This document shows positions 7,029 through 15,952 of a stretch of 64,000 bases of DNA, in pieces. Numbering within the stretch: position 1 is the stretch's first letter; each line of letters begins with the position of its first letter. Origin of the DNA: a virus; the IMG/VR virus record IMGVR_UViG_3300031576_000028, positions 1 through 64,000 of that record; one strand, written 5' to 3'. The translations under genes were made by a program, and so were the position numbers. The notes under the pieces were generated by a model that worked only from the letters and a program-made list of their open reading frames with translations, was not told the DNA's origin and made no database searches.

Positions 7029-8123
7029 CTACGGGGGCGGTGTCCTGGTGATGTACGTGTTGCCGATGATGATCCCAGCCGCGTTTGGGTCGGCCTTCAG
7101 GTAGTACGTCTCGTTCAGCGAAGTCCTCCCGACGATCGAGTTGGGAATGGCCACCGTGTACGCCGCCCAGGCCGCCGGCGGGTTGGTGACCGTCAGGAGG
7201 GCGACATTGGTGGCCGATCCTGTGTTGTCGGTGAAGTTCACCTGGACGTCGACGTCGGCGACCCCGTTCCCGAAGATGTCCACGGTCAGACTCCGAAGGA
7301 TCGTCCCCCTCGGGTAGACCAGGGGGAGGTACCAGTCCTGGACGTCCAGTGGAAGGTGGATGCCGAGGAACGGGGTGAGCCAACCCGCGGCTCCGCCCGG
7401 CGACCACAGCGCCGGGTGGATGAGGTCCACCTGGTCGGCGACGTTCAGCGGTGAGATCGCGCTGCGAACGACGGTGTCGATATTGGCGGCGTTGATGACG
7501 ACCACGGCGGTCCCAACCGTGATGTGAACGAGCGCCAGGTAGCCGGTGTCGGTGGCCGGGGCGACGGGGACGGCCGCCACGACGCCAGACTTGTACGCGA
7601 GGGCCGTCGTGGGCACCGCCGCCGCCGCGTAGTAGGCGAGCGTACCGTCGACGTTGAAGTCGAGCGTCTTATCCACGCTCGCTGGGCTGAACGCGTTGGT
7701 TACCGGGTCCAGAAAGCTGCGAGACTGCGGGTTGTCCGTCTGGCGGTTGTACCTGACCTCGATCAGGTCGATGCGGCTGTTCACACCTGGGGCCGCCGGG
7801 ACGGCCACGGTCAGGTCGGTGGCCAGGAGGATCGGCTTATAGCGCGCGAGGTCGTCGAGCCCGACGACGGCGTCTACGGCGCTCGGCACGTCCGTAGGGG
7901 CGTCCTGGAATCCGATGCCGGCCTTCAGGAGGACGGACATCGCGACCGGACTCGAGGCCTGGACGAGGAACCCGGTGCTCAGGAACCCGTCGCGACCGCG
8001 GAGGAGGCTGAACATGGTCTCGCGCAGGGACCTGTCCAGCTGAGAGAACCCCTGGTTGATGTCGTCCGCCAGCGGTTTCTCCAGCGGGTAGATCACAGTC
8101 CTGTTGTACGGGTTATTGGCCAT
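7029..8123 (-). CDS. Tail fibre / baseplate-attached structural protein
   Basis: 364 residues, ATG 8123 with a perfect AGGAGG. The N-terminus (YNRTVIYPLEKPLADDINQGFSQLDRSLRE) and the following NSRIDLIEVRYNRQTDNPQ are typical of myovirus fibre proteins encoded next to the baseplate J genes. The remainder is Ala/Val/Thr-rich and beta-structured. Acts in the virion, probably as the proximal fibre. Confidence 0.65.
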   Translation of the reverse strand: MANNPYNRTVIYPLEKPLADDINQGFSQLDRSLRETMFSLLRGRDGFLSTGFLVQASSPVAMSVLLKAGIGFQDAPTDVPSAVDAVVGLDDLARYKPILLATDLTVAVPAAPGVNSRIDLIEVRYNRQTDNPQSRSFLDPVTNAFSPASVDKTLDFNVDGTLAYYAAAAVPTTALAYKSGVVAAVPVAPATDTGYLALVHITVGTAVVVINAANIDTVVRSAISPLNVADQVDLIHPALWSPGGAAGWLTPFLGIHLPLDVQDWYLPLVYPRGTILRSLTVDIFGNGVADVDVQVNFTDNTGSATNVALLTVTNPPAAWAAYTVAIPNSIVGRTSLNETYYLKADPNAAGIIIGNTYITRTPPP

Positions 8124-8138
8124 TGCTTCGTTTCCTCC

Positions 8139-9386
8139 TTACGTCTCGAACTCGTCAACTTCAGCCGGGATGATGGACACGGCGACGCCGCCGCCCTTCA
8201 CGGATCGCAGGAGGTCCCAGACCTTCCGTAGGAAGGCCGCGCGGCCCTCGGAGCTGTCGTCATCCTCCCCGTTCCATACACCGGACAGGGTTGCTCCGTC
8301 TAGCACCGGGCTGCTCCACGCCGAGACGGCGCGCTCCACTGACCCCTCAGTCGCCGGGTCGTTGTAGGCCATGCCGCGATCCGCGAAGGACGGAAACACG
8401 GCAGGCACGATCACCACGAAGGCCCCGCGGTGATCCGCCTCGCTCATCCAGCGGGGGGTGAACCTGTCATCTCGTGGATCGTTGTAGGCCCACTGGGCCG
8501 CCGGGCCGAATATCGCGTTCGTCGGACCCCCGCCTGAGTGGTTCCAGCACGTCTGGTATCGACTCTCCCAGGTCTCGATGAGGTCGTACTGGAACCCCCT
8601 CGGGAGGAAGATCGCGTCGAGCTGCCGGCGGATGGCGTCCAGGCTGACCGTGTCGGGCAGCTGCCTGATGCGGGTCTTGTACGTCTCGTCGACCTCACTC
8701 GGGAGTCTCGGCAATCGCCGGTCGAGGCCGAGCTGGTCCAGTACGGCCGCCTGGCCGCCCGCGGCGTCGGCGACCTGCCTGACCTGGATGGTCGGCTCCG
8801 TGAACGGCGGGTCCTCCAGCGGGATGACCACGCGGTCGATCTCGCCGGGGAGGACCGCCCCGTCGGCGGTCGAGAACGGCCCGGCGACGTCGTACTCGGG
8901 ACCGGGCGCTACCGCCCTGACCTGCCCCTCCTTGAACAGGTCGAGCGCGCCGAACTCGACGTCCGCCACGAGATAGTACGAGCGCCCCGTCCTAGACGTC
9001 CGGCAGATCGTCCCCTCCTGTAGGGTAAACGCGCCGGCCGCCGCGCTCGCGCGCGAGAACTCCACCGTCGCTACGGAGTGGAACCCACCGTGCGAGAGCA
9101 GGATGAACGAGCTGCACTCGAAGCGGCCGATCGCGAGCGACACGCGCTCGAGGGCCTTCGCGTAGGCCTGGAACACCTCGTAGCCGGACTCCGGGTCCGC
9201 CTTGAGCGGGTCGAGGTACCACTCCGGGAACACGCGGTCGAGGACCGACAGCAGGTCGGCCTCCGTCAGGTAGTACGGGTTGCATCCCGCGACGCCGCCG
9301 CCCGGCGCCAGGTACGAGGTCGACGGGATCGCGCCCGGGGCTGGTAGACCCGGGACGCTGAGCGGCCACGAGAAGGTGAAAGGCAC
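8139..9386 (-). CDS. Baseplate protein, J/gp47-related second copy
   Basis: 415 residues from GTG 9386, which directly follows the TAG of the upstream gene. The motif TICRTSRTGRSYYLVADVEF, the pattern E-T-Y-K-T-R-I-R-Q-L-P (residues about 235-245) and LDAIRRQLDAIFLPRGFQY resemble baseplate J/gp47-family proteins, while the N-terminus (LLSVLDRVFPEWYLDPL) resembles the adjacent gpI-type wedge. Probably forms part of the baseplate periphery that carries the fibres. Exact correspondence uncertain. Confidence 0.55.
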   Translation of the reverse strand: MPFTFSWPLSVPGLPAPGAIPSTSYLAPGGGVAGCNPYYLTEADLLSVLDRVFPEWYLDPLKADPESGYEVFQAYAKALERVSLAIGRFECSSFILLSHGGFHSVATVEFSRASAAAGAFTLQEGTICRTSRTGRSYYLVADVEFGALDLFKEGQVRAVAPGPEYDVAGPFSTADGAVLPGEIDRVVIPLEDPPFTEPTIQVRQVADAAGGQAAVLDQLGLDRRLPRLPSEVDETYKTRIRQLPDTVSLDAIRRQLDAIFLPRGFQYDLIETWESRYQTCWNHSGGGPTNAIFGPAAQWAYNDPRDDRFTPRWMSEADHRGAFVVIVPAVFPSFADRGMAYNDPATEGSVERAVSAWSSPVLDGATLSGVWNGEDDDSSEGRAAFLRKVWDLLRSVKGGGVAVSIIPAEVDEFET

Positions 9387-10292
9387 CTACGGCCCCACGT
9401 AGACGTTGCCGAGTAGGTCCACCGCGAAGACCCGCAGCTGCGGGTTAGTGGTCCACCCACCCTTGCGGCGGAGCGTGTATCGGTACCCGTTCGAGATTGC
9501 CTCCCTGGTCGACCCGCCGTCCAGGTACAGCTCGGTGAACTCGGTGAAGTCGTGCGCGGGTTCCGGGAGCCTGAACGGGTCGAGGGTGATCATCGGGATG
9601 ACGAGCACGAGCCCGTCCGAGTCGGTCATGTCAAACTGAATCGGGGTATCTGGACCGACCGGCTGACCGTTCGGTGGCTCGAGGTTGGTCAGCGTGGGCG
9701 CAGCTCCGCTGCCTGGCACGTAGACGGACCAGGAGTACACGTATGTGAGAGCGGGGGCCTTGATGACCTTGAGCGCGCCGAACCCCGGGACGTCGACCTC
9801 GGCTGCGGCCAGCTCGTAATAGTAGGCCCCGGAGCCGGTCTCCGTCACTGTACCCGCGCCGTTTGCGAACGCGCCGCCGTTCTCGCTCACCTGGCGATCA
9901 GCCCCCGCGATGGCCAACCCCGTGACGGGGACCCCGGAGCTGTCGACCAGGTAGATCGGGATTCGGCGCCTGGCTGCGCTGGCCTCGTTCGTGACGAGGC
10001 GCCGGTCGATGTCGACGGCGAGCACGAAGATGCTCGCCGTCGGGCTGACGTTGACCTTGAGCATCGCGTAGCTGTCGGTCGTCACCTCGGCGAGCGTCGC
10101 CTCGTAGTGGTACAGACCAGACCCAACCTCGGCCCACGTACCCGCCCCGTTGGCGAACGCAGCCCCGCTCTTGCTCACCTGGAGCTGCGCACCGGCGGGC
10201 ACGACGCCGGTAACTGGGGCGCCCGTGCTGTCCACCAGGTAAACAGGGATGCGCCTCCTGGCGGCAGTCGGCTCTGCGTAGTTGATGATCAT
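9387..10292 (-). CDS. Virion protein with two tandem beta-domain repeats
   Basis: 301 residues, ATG 10292 overlapping the previous TGA. Residues about 10-70 and 107-167 are near-identical repeats: (A)RRRIP(V/I)YLVDS(T/S)G(A/V)PVTG..., FANGAGT, GSG(L/A)Y(H/Y)YE. Each is probably one beta-sandwich. A third, different beta domain follows. A fibre-docking or adhesin-connecting protein is likely given its position between the glycine-rich adhesin and the baseplate gene. Confidence 0.6.
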   Translation of the reverse strand: MIINYAEPTAARRRIPVYLVDSTGAPVTGVVPAGAQLQVSKSGAAFANGAGTWAEVGSGLYHYEATLAEVTTDSYAMLKVNVSPTASIFVLAVDIDRRLVTNEASAARRRIPIYLVDSSGVPVTGLAIAGADRQVSENGGAFANGAGTVTETGSGAYYYELAAAEVDVPGFGALKVIKAPALTYVYSWSVYVPGSGAAPTLTNLEPPNGQPVGPDTPIQFDMTDSDGLVLVIPMITLDPFRLPEPAHDFTEFTELYLDGGSTREAISNGYRYTLRRKGGWTTNPQLRVFAVDLLGNVYVGP

Positions 10293-11281
10293 GGCTGGAG
10301 TGTTCTGGTCAGGCCGCCGCCGCCGGCGCCGCCATTTTGCCCCGTCCCCGTCCCCGTCCCGGCGGCGCCGCCAGTGACGCTGAGCGTGACGCTGAGTGGC
10401 GAAGATGAATTCGTTATGATCACGATGATGCCACCGGGGCCGCCGCCTCCTCCTCCTGCGTTACCGCCGCCGCCACCGGCGTTACCTCCAGCGCCGCCCT
10501 TGGCCTCGATGGTTCCAGCCCCGGCAATGGTCTTCGCCATCACGCCGATGACGCCGCCGGCGCCGCCGCCGGCGCCGCCGCCGCCGGTTCCAGCCCCGCC
10601 CGCACCAGCGCCACCAGCGCCACCAGCTCCTCCGCTCACGAGGGCGGCGGGTGAACCCTGGAGGTTTGGGCACCGCCCAGTGAGGATCTGCGTCAGGTCG
10701 TTCCAGCTCGGGCCCTGCGTCGCAGACGGTGGCCCAGCTGGGACGTCGCCGCCTCCGCCGCCCGCTCCGTTACCGCCGCCGCCTCCCTGGAGCACGCCTC
10801 CGTTGCCGCCGGCGCCCGGGCTCGTCGTCGCGACACCAAACGGCGGGCTGTTCGGTGCCGCCGGGCTGTTCACACCCCCAGCGGCCGCGTTGCCACCAGC
10901 CGCGCCCGAACCAGTCTGGCTGTACACCGTCTGCACGACGTCAGCCGGTGTACCCGCCGTGCCGCCGGTCGTGGTCGTGCCGTTTCCGCCCACGCCGCCG
11001 TTGCTCCTGATCGTGCCTGAGAGGGTCAGCGTGCCAGAGCAGAAGATCCTGAACCCAGCCGTCTTGATGATCGCGGCGACGGCGACCGTGATCGACGTTG
11101 CCCAGATATCTCGCGTCAGCGTGTAGACATTCGCCGCCGGCACGAGCGAGAGTCCAGCGAAGCCGGTGACGGTGGTGACCCCGTCGAAGGCAAGGGCACC
11201 ATCGACGCCGATGCCGTACCAGGCGGTGCTTCCGGCATTGGCTGGGGTCCCGGCGCTCTGCGGCGAGAGTAGGTCACCCAT
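10289..11281 (-). CDS. Glycine-rich tail fibre adhesin
   Basis: 330 residues, ATG 11281 with GGAGG ten bases upstream. The N-terminal 95 residues are beta-rich (VYTLTRDIWATSITVAVAAIIKTAGFRIFCSGTLTLSG), and the rest is dominated by Gly-Gly-rich runs broken by short variable segments. By analogy with phage S16 gp38, such runs can fold as polyglycine type II helices that present receptor-binding loops; here that is an inference from composition. A (CCCCGT)3 tract near 10340 encodes Gly-Thr repeats. Candidate host-range determinant. Confidence 0.6.
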   Translation of the reverse strand: MGDLLSPQSAGTPANAGSTAWYGIGVDGALAFDGVTTVTGFAGLSLVPAANVYTLTRDIWATSITVAVAAIIKTAGFRIFCSGTLTLSGTIRSNGGVGGNGTTTTGGTAGTPADVVQTVYSQTGSGAAGGNAAAGGVNSPAAPNSPPFGVATTSPGAGGNGGVLQGGGGGNGAGGGGGDVPAGPPSATQGPSWNDLTQILTGRCPNLQGSPAALVSGGAGGAGGAGAGGAGTGGGGAGGGAGGVIGVMAKTIAGAGTIEAKGGAGGNAGGGGGNAGGGGGGPGGIIVIITNSSSPLSVTLSVTGGAAGTGTGTGQNGGAGGGGLTRTLQP

Positions 11282-11284
11282 GAG

Positions 11285-12505
11285 TTAAGTTGCCTCCGTG
11301 ATGATCTGGTCTGGATTGACCGTCGTGAAGAGGGACGCGCCCTGATTGGTCGCCGTCACGAGGTCGATCGTGGTCCTGAGGACCTGCATCGCCCTCGGCA
11401 CGATCGTACCTGCAGGCACCGCGATCTCGTTGCCCGTGATGATGAGACCGTTCACGGCGCGCAGGGTCGCTGCGGCGGCCTCTGGCTCGAATGACTCTCC
11501 GGGAACCAGCTCGTTGGTGTAGTTGACCACGGCGGCCCGAGCCTGCTCCGACGTCAAGATCGGGTCGACGCCGGCCGCGAACGTCAGGTCGAGGCGAGAC
11601 TGGATCAGCACGACCTGGGCTACGATGACCTGCACGAACATCCCAGCGCAGCGGACGTTCGACAGGGCGAGGAATACGGTTCGCGCCAGGCTCTGCGCCT
11701 GGGCGTCGTACAGGGCGCTCGTCTGGTTGATGGTAACCAGGGCGTCGGTGAATCGATCCGAGATGAGCAGCTGGACCCACCGCCCCGGTCGTCCCGTCGA
11801 GTCGAGCACCTCGATCGCGTTGGCCTTGACCACGCCGGGGACGGCGAGCGCCCCGGCCTCGATGGCCGCGAGGGTTCCCCTCTGGGCCGTCGTCCAGAAC
11901 CTCCGACAGCGGTCCCGCAGGCTGTCGTCGGACTCGGCGTCGGCCGCGCCGGCGGTCGCCACGACGTTGGTGACTGCGAGGTCGCTGGGCGACCCGGCGA
12001 TGGAGGACACGATGCTCGTGATGGCGCCGGCCTTGGCCTGCTGGTTGAAACCGGCGAGGATGGACCGGATCGAGACGTAGGTGGGGCCCACGGACGAGAC
12101 CGGGAAGCTGGTGGTAACCGTCGTGATGAACTGGACCCCGTCCGACGTGGTCAGCTGGGTACCAGCTGGGATGGAAAACGCGCTCGTCGTCAGCGCCGTG
12201 GTCGTGAACTTCACCGTCCCGAGCGAGGGCGCCGCTGGCTTCTTGACGATGGTGTACCTGTCGAGCGCCAGCCTCTCCAGCCTGGCCTCCTCCGAGGAGT
12301 CCAGGAACTGCCCACGGCACACGTTGATCAGCTGCCCGACCACCTCGTCCGCCATGGCCGCGCCTCCGGCTAGGAGGACGTTGGCGTCGGTCCCGTCTCG
12401 CTGCACGACGTCGGCGGACAACTTCGCGTTGAGGCCCAGGATGCGATCCCGGGCGACGCGGAACAGGTCTTCTCTGGTGGGGAAGTCAGCCAAGGGTCTG
12501 CCCAA
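11285..12505 (-). CDS. Baseplate wedge protein J (gp47-like)
   Basis: 406 residues. Clear baseplate J/Mu gp47 layout: an N-terminal part with ADEVVGQLINVCRGQFLDSSEEARLERLALDR, a middle GTVKFTTTALTTSAFSIPAGTQLTTSDGVQF, and ESDDSLRDRCRRFWTTAQRGTLAAIEAGALAVPGV. The frame begins at TTG 12505, overlapping the gp25-like gene by 20 bases; a second TTG at 12493 is possible. Acts in the baseplate wedge, transmitting the fibre signal to sheath contraction. Confidence 0.85.
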   Translation of the reverse strand: MGRPLADFPTREDLFRVARDRILGLNAKLSADVVQRDGTDANVLLAGGAAMADEVVGQLINVCRGQFLDSSEEARLERLALDRYTIVKKPAAPSLGTVKFTTTALTTSAFSIPAGTQLTTSDGVQFITTVTTSFPVSSVGPTYVSIRSILAGFNQQAKAGAITSIVSSIAGSPSDLAVTNVVATAGAADAESDDSLRDRCRRFWTTAQRGTLAAIEAGALAVPGVVKANAIEVLDSTGRPGRWVQLLISDRFTDALVTINQTSALYDAQAQSLARTVFLALSNVRCAGMFVQVIVAQVVLIQSRLDLTFAAGVDPILTSEQARAAVVNYTNELVPGESFEPEAAAATLRAVNGLIITGNEIAVPAGTIVPRAMQVLRTTIDLVTATNQGASLFTTVNPDQIITEAT

Positions 12506-13313
12506 TGGGGGAATTGAGGGCGACAGTAACCTGCTCGCCGGTCCGAGTCATCACCGCGGTGACCTTGACCGAGAGGGTGTTCTGGCGCTGGGAGATGGAC
12601 GCGGAGACCGAGGAGATGCCGGGCTGCTCGAGCATGAGCTCGCGCTCGATGGCGGCCTTGAACCTGACCAGGTCCCCGCCCGGGATCGGCTGCTTGACCC
12701 GCAGCCCGACCCCGTACGCCGGGATGTGGTAGAAGTCACCCGGCGTCGTGGTCAGCCTACGCAGCAGCAATTTCTGAATCAGGGCGGGCCCCTCCACGAG
12801 GGCGTAGTCTCCTCCCTGCACGACGAGGACGCCCCCGAGGTTGGTGTCCCCAGACGACGGGGAGGGCGCGCTGGCCAGGTCGCGACTGCCGACCCTCCTC
12901 CTCGTCAGGAGGGCCTGAGGCGTCGACGTGGCCACCTCCGTTACCCCGGCGAAGTCGGCGCTGTCTGGGGTTGTCACGACGTGGTCAGCCGCGTCCCTGA
13001 GGGTCACGGCCGTGACCCTCATCGTGCCCGTCGAGTTAATGAACTGCTGGACCGACCGCACCCGCCACGAGAGCGGGTGCTCGTGCGGCGTGATCTCGGC
13101 GACCTCGAAGACCTGCAAAGTCGCTGGTACGGAGAACTGCCAAGACAGCGGGTTGCGAACGTCACCCGGTAGGACCAGTGACCTGTCCAGCGGCGGGCGA
13201 GACAGGACCACCACTGCCTCGTGGGTGCTGACGGCCCACGCCCTCTCGACGGTCAGCGCCGCGGCTACGCCGTAGGCGCCTAGGCCCCACGGCCCGGTTC
13301 CCCAGGACGTCAC
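12486..13313 (-). CDS. Baseplate wedge protein with C-terminal gp25-like domain
   Basis: 275 residues from GTG 13313 (GTGA overlap). The last ~120 residues match the gp25/W-like wedge pattern (LLRRLTTTPGDFYHIPAYGVGLRVKQPIPGGDLVRF, then IERELMLEQPGISSV). The N-terminal 150 residues are a beta-rich addition. In contractile systems gp25 joins the sheath to the wedge; order gpV - gp25 - J is conserved here. Confidence 0.75.
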   Translation of the reverse strand: MTSWGTGPWGLGAYGVAAALTVERAWAVSTHEAVVVLSRPPLDRSLVLPGDVRNPLSWQFSVPATLQVFEVAEITPHEHPLSWRVRSVQQFINSTGTMRVTAVTLRDAADHVVTTPDSADFAGVTEVATSTPQALLTRRRVGSRDLASAPSPSSGDTNLGGVLVVQGGDYALVEGPALIQKLLLRRLTTTPGDFYHIPAYGVGLRVKQPIPGGDLVRFKAAIERELMLEQPGISSVSASISQRQNTLSVKVTAVMTRTGEQVTVALNSPIGQTLG

Positions 13314-13975
13314 GTAGTCCTAACCTTCTGCGAGAGGGCCGAAGCCACCGCCGAGGTGAACGCGGTCAACGCCGCGGTCAGCGCCGCAGCTGGCGTGCCA
13401 GGCGGAGTCGTCGTGCACGTCGCGGCGAACGTCGTGATGGCGGTGAAGAAGGCGTCCTCCGCGAGCCTGTACGTCGTCCCCTTAATGACTGACTCGGAGG
13501 CCGACTCGGCGCCGAGTCGGACCCCGCCGCTGCCCTGGGCCTCGATGACGAGGTTACCGGCGCCCTTGGTGATCATCCGCAGGGTCTTCCCGGGCTTGAC
13601 CACAACGAGCAAGTCCTCGGGGTGGTCAACCACCTCCTGCGGAGGTGGGTCGCTCGCGCCGTGCAGCCGGCGGGTGACGATGAGCCCGGCGTCGGGGTCC
13701 CCGCTGGGGGCCTCGACCAGCACCTCGTCATCGACCTCGAGCGGGGCGTACATGCCGAACCCGTTGCCAGCGTACTCGACGCCCAAACGGGCGGCCGACT
13801 GATCGCCCAGCGGCATGAGGGTGACGTCGACGAACACCCCCTCAGCCGGGTCGACGTGAACGGCGGTCACGACGGCCAGCGATACCCACGTGCGCGTGTC
13901 CATGCCCGGGCCCCGCACCGCGGCGCCGAGCCGGGCGGTGTCGATGGACTTAGAGACTCTCGAGTTCTTCAGCAT
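13310..13975 (-). CDS. Baseplate spike protein gpV-like (OB-fold)
   Basis: 221 residues, ATG 13975. Beta-rich N-terminal OB-like region (WVSLAVVTAVHVDPAEGVFVDVTLMPLG, then DDEVLVEAPSGDPDAGLIVTR), followed by a repeated-strand region typical of the trimeric spike and an Ala-rich tail. By family knowledge it forms the membrane-piercing tip below the hub. Confidence 0.75.
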   Translation of the reverse strand: MLKNSRVSKSIDTARLGAAVRGPGMDTRTWVSLAVVTAVHVDPAEGVFVDVTLMPLGDQSAARLGVEYAGNGFGMYAPLEVDDEVLVEAPSGDPDAGLIVTRRLHGASDPPPQEVVDHPEDLLVVVKPGKTLRMITKGAGNLVIEAQGSGGVRLGAESASESVIKGTTYRLAEDAFFTAITTFAATCTTTPPGTPAAALTAALTAFTSAVASALSQKVRTT

Positions 13976-13981
13976 CGTTAA

Positions 13982-15952
13982 TCATTCACCACGAAAGTTC
14001 TTGTTGATGGCAGCGAGCGTCTCCTCGGTGCTGCGCCGGGCCTTCTCGATCTCTTTCCGGCGAGACCAGTAGACGGCGGCCTCCTTGTCAGTCGGTTCCT
14101 TGTCCGTTCCGTACTTCTTCTGCATGTCTCGCGCGGTCAGGGTCTTCGGCTTCTGGTCGTTCGAGGCGCCGATGGTGGTGGTCGCCACCGTCGCGTTGGC
14201 GCCGAGCTGCTCGCTGATGTCGTTTCGCACAGTCACGAAGTTCTGGAAGTCGAAGCTGACCTGGATGCCGGCACTCTGGGACCAGTTGAACACGACGTTG
14301 GACGTCCGGAACGTGCTCAGCAGGTCGATGACGGTGCCGCGGCTGGATGCGGCCAGGACGCGAGCGAGGTTCTCGTCACCCGCGTCGGCCTTACCCCACA
14401 GGGCCTGCCGAATCTCGCCGACGGCCTCTGCAAACGAGGACCTGTTGCTGTCGACGTACGTCGACACGTTTGGCGCCGTCGAGCCGAGGGCGCGCACGTC
14501 GACCCGGAAGTCGACGGCGTCCCCGGGTCGGAGGCGGAGGAGGTCTGGGTCGACGTTGTCCCCCTTGTACGACGCGAGGGTGTCCGTCCTGCACGACCCG
14601 CCGATCTCCTGGCGGCTGATCTCCTCCCACAGGGACCGGGCGATGCCGACGAGCTGGTTCTGGTCTCGAATGCCGTGGACCGAGATGACCTTCACGTCCT
14701 CCTGGGAGACCTCGCCGCTCGGGGAGACCCCGGACATCCTCGCCATCTTCTCGTTGACGGGGGGCCATTGGGCCGTCAGGAGCTTGGACAGGCCCCGTGA
14801 GGTACTCGACGTGTCGAACGACACGACCTTGATGACGGGCACCTTGGTCCCAGAGAGCTTCCTCTCGAAGGTCAGCTCGCGAATGTTTCTCCCATAGATC
14901 ATCTTGCGCTTCGCGAACTCGCGGCCCAGATCGTCTGTGCGCGGGGTCGGCACGAACACGGGGTCCGTCGGCGCGAACGTCGGCTTGGATTGGTCGAAGA
15001 TTGAGAACGCTGGGCGGATGACCAGGGTCCGACCGCGAAAGTACGGGATCGCCCCGACCAGGAAGCAGTACTTCGTGATCATGTCCCACATGGCGACCTT
15101 GTCGTCGCCGCCGTTTCCGGCGCTCGTCCCCTCCCCGTTCGCCTTCCGCCGCACGCGGGTGAGGCCCTCCGAGTCGAGCACCGTCGCCGGCGCCCCGTTC
15201 GGCCAGTCCTCGGGAGAGACCTTGACCTCCATCCTGGCCGCCTGCGGGTGGGTCTCGAGGATGGCTGCGACGACCTTGTCGATCGGCTGGTCGAGGTTGA
15301 TCTTCGCGATGACCTCGGGCTTGACCGGGGAGTCGAGGAAGATGCCGCGGAAGTCTCGTCCCTCGATCTTGACCGTGGACGAGGTCTCCCCGTGCGAGAC
15401 GAACCACGTGTCTACGACTCCCGCGATGACCATCAGGTCGTCCCGGGGCGTCCCGCGCATGCCGGCCGACGTCGTCTTCAGGACCGATCGACGACTGCCG
15501 TCCTGCTCGACGCCGGCCATGCCGGCCGAGAAGTTCTCAGGGGACACGGTTCCCATGTAGACCTCGACCGCCGCGGAGCGGACCAGCCTCGGGTCGATGG
15601 GCAACTCCCGCCAGTCCAGCTCCAGCGAGAACTTTCCAGCCTGCCTGTAGCCGGGAAGTTCGACCTGGGCCGAGATGGGCACGCGGTTGCTGATGAACGA
15701 CATGTTGGAGTCGCCCTGCTGGGTGATCAGCGGCCTCGGGACCTTCACGACTCGACGCCCGTGTGTAATCCCGCGGACCTGCTTGCCGCCGACGACCGGC
15801 TGCTGGGACCTGGAGGTCGCAGCTGGGTCGCCATCCTGAGGTCCCGGCTCCGGGATTGGCTCGTCGACCTTGAAGGCCTCGTCGAAGCGCAGGCGAAAGT
15901 TCACCACGCAGCTCGGGTAGAAGTACTCGCCGCCCTCGGGCACGGCTAGCAC
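13982..15952 (-). CDS. Tail hub protein (gpD/gp44-like)
   Basis: 656 residues from GTG 15952 (GTG 15943 is an alternative). The body shows hub-type features: LELDWRELPIDPRLVRSAAVEVYMG, VSHGETSSTVKIEGRDFRGIFLDSP, and IDKVVAAILETHPQAARMEVKV. The C-terminal 60 residues are Lys/Glu-rich and helical. It would bind the spike (next gene) and form the baseplate centre. Confidence 0.7.
   Translation of the reverse strand: MLAVPEGGEYFYPSCVVNFRLRFDEAFKVDEPIPEPGPQDGDPAATSRSQQPVVGGKQVRGITHGRRVVKVPRPLITQQGDSNMSFISNRVPISAQVELPGYRQAGKFSLELDWRELPIDPRLVRSAAVEVYMGTVSPENFSAGMAGVEQDGSRRSVLKTTSAGMRGTPRDDLMVIAGVVDTWFVSHGETSSTVKIEGRDFRGIFLDSPVKPEVIAKINLDQPIDKVVAAILETHPQAARMEVKVSPEDWPNGAPATVLDSEGLTRVRRKANGEGTSAGNGGDDKVAMWDMITKYCFLVGAIPYFRGRTLVIRPAFSIFDQSKPTFAPTDPVFVPTPRTDDLGREFAKRKMIYGRNIRELTFERKLSGTKVPVIKVVSFDTSSTSRGLSKLLTAQWPPVNEKMARMSGVSPSGEVSQEDVKVISVHGIRDQNQLVGIARSLWEEISRQEIGGSCRTDTLASYKGDNVDPDLLRLRPGDAVDFRVDVRALGSTAPNVSTYVDSNRSSFAEAVGEIRQALWGKADAGDENLARVLAASSRGTVIDLLSTFRTSNVVFNWSQSAGIQVSFDFQNFVTVRNDISEQLGANATVATTTIGASNDQKPKTLTARDMQKKYGTDKEPTDKEAAVYWSRRKEIEKARRSTEETLAAINKNFRGE

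Noticed and set aside
9552-11126. 524-residue Pro-rich rightward ORF
   Set aside because: It is the antisense of the glycine-rich adhesin and the preceding virion gene; Gly runs read as Pro runs on the other strand.
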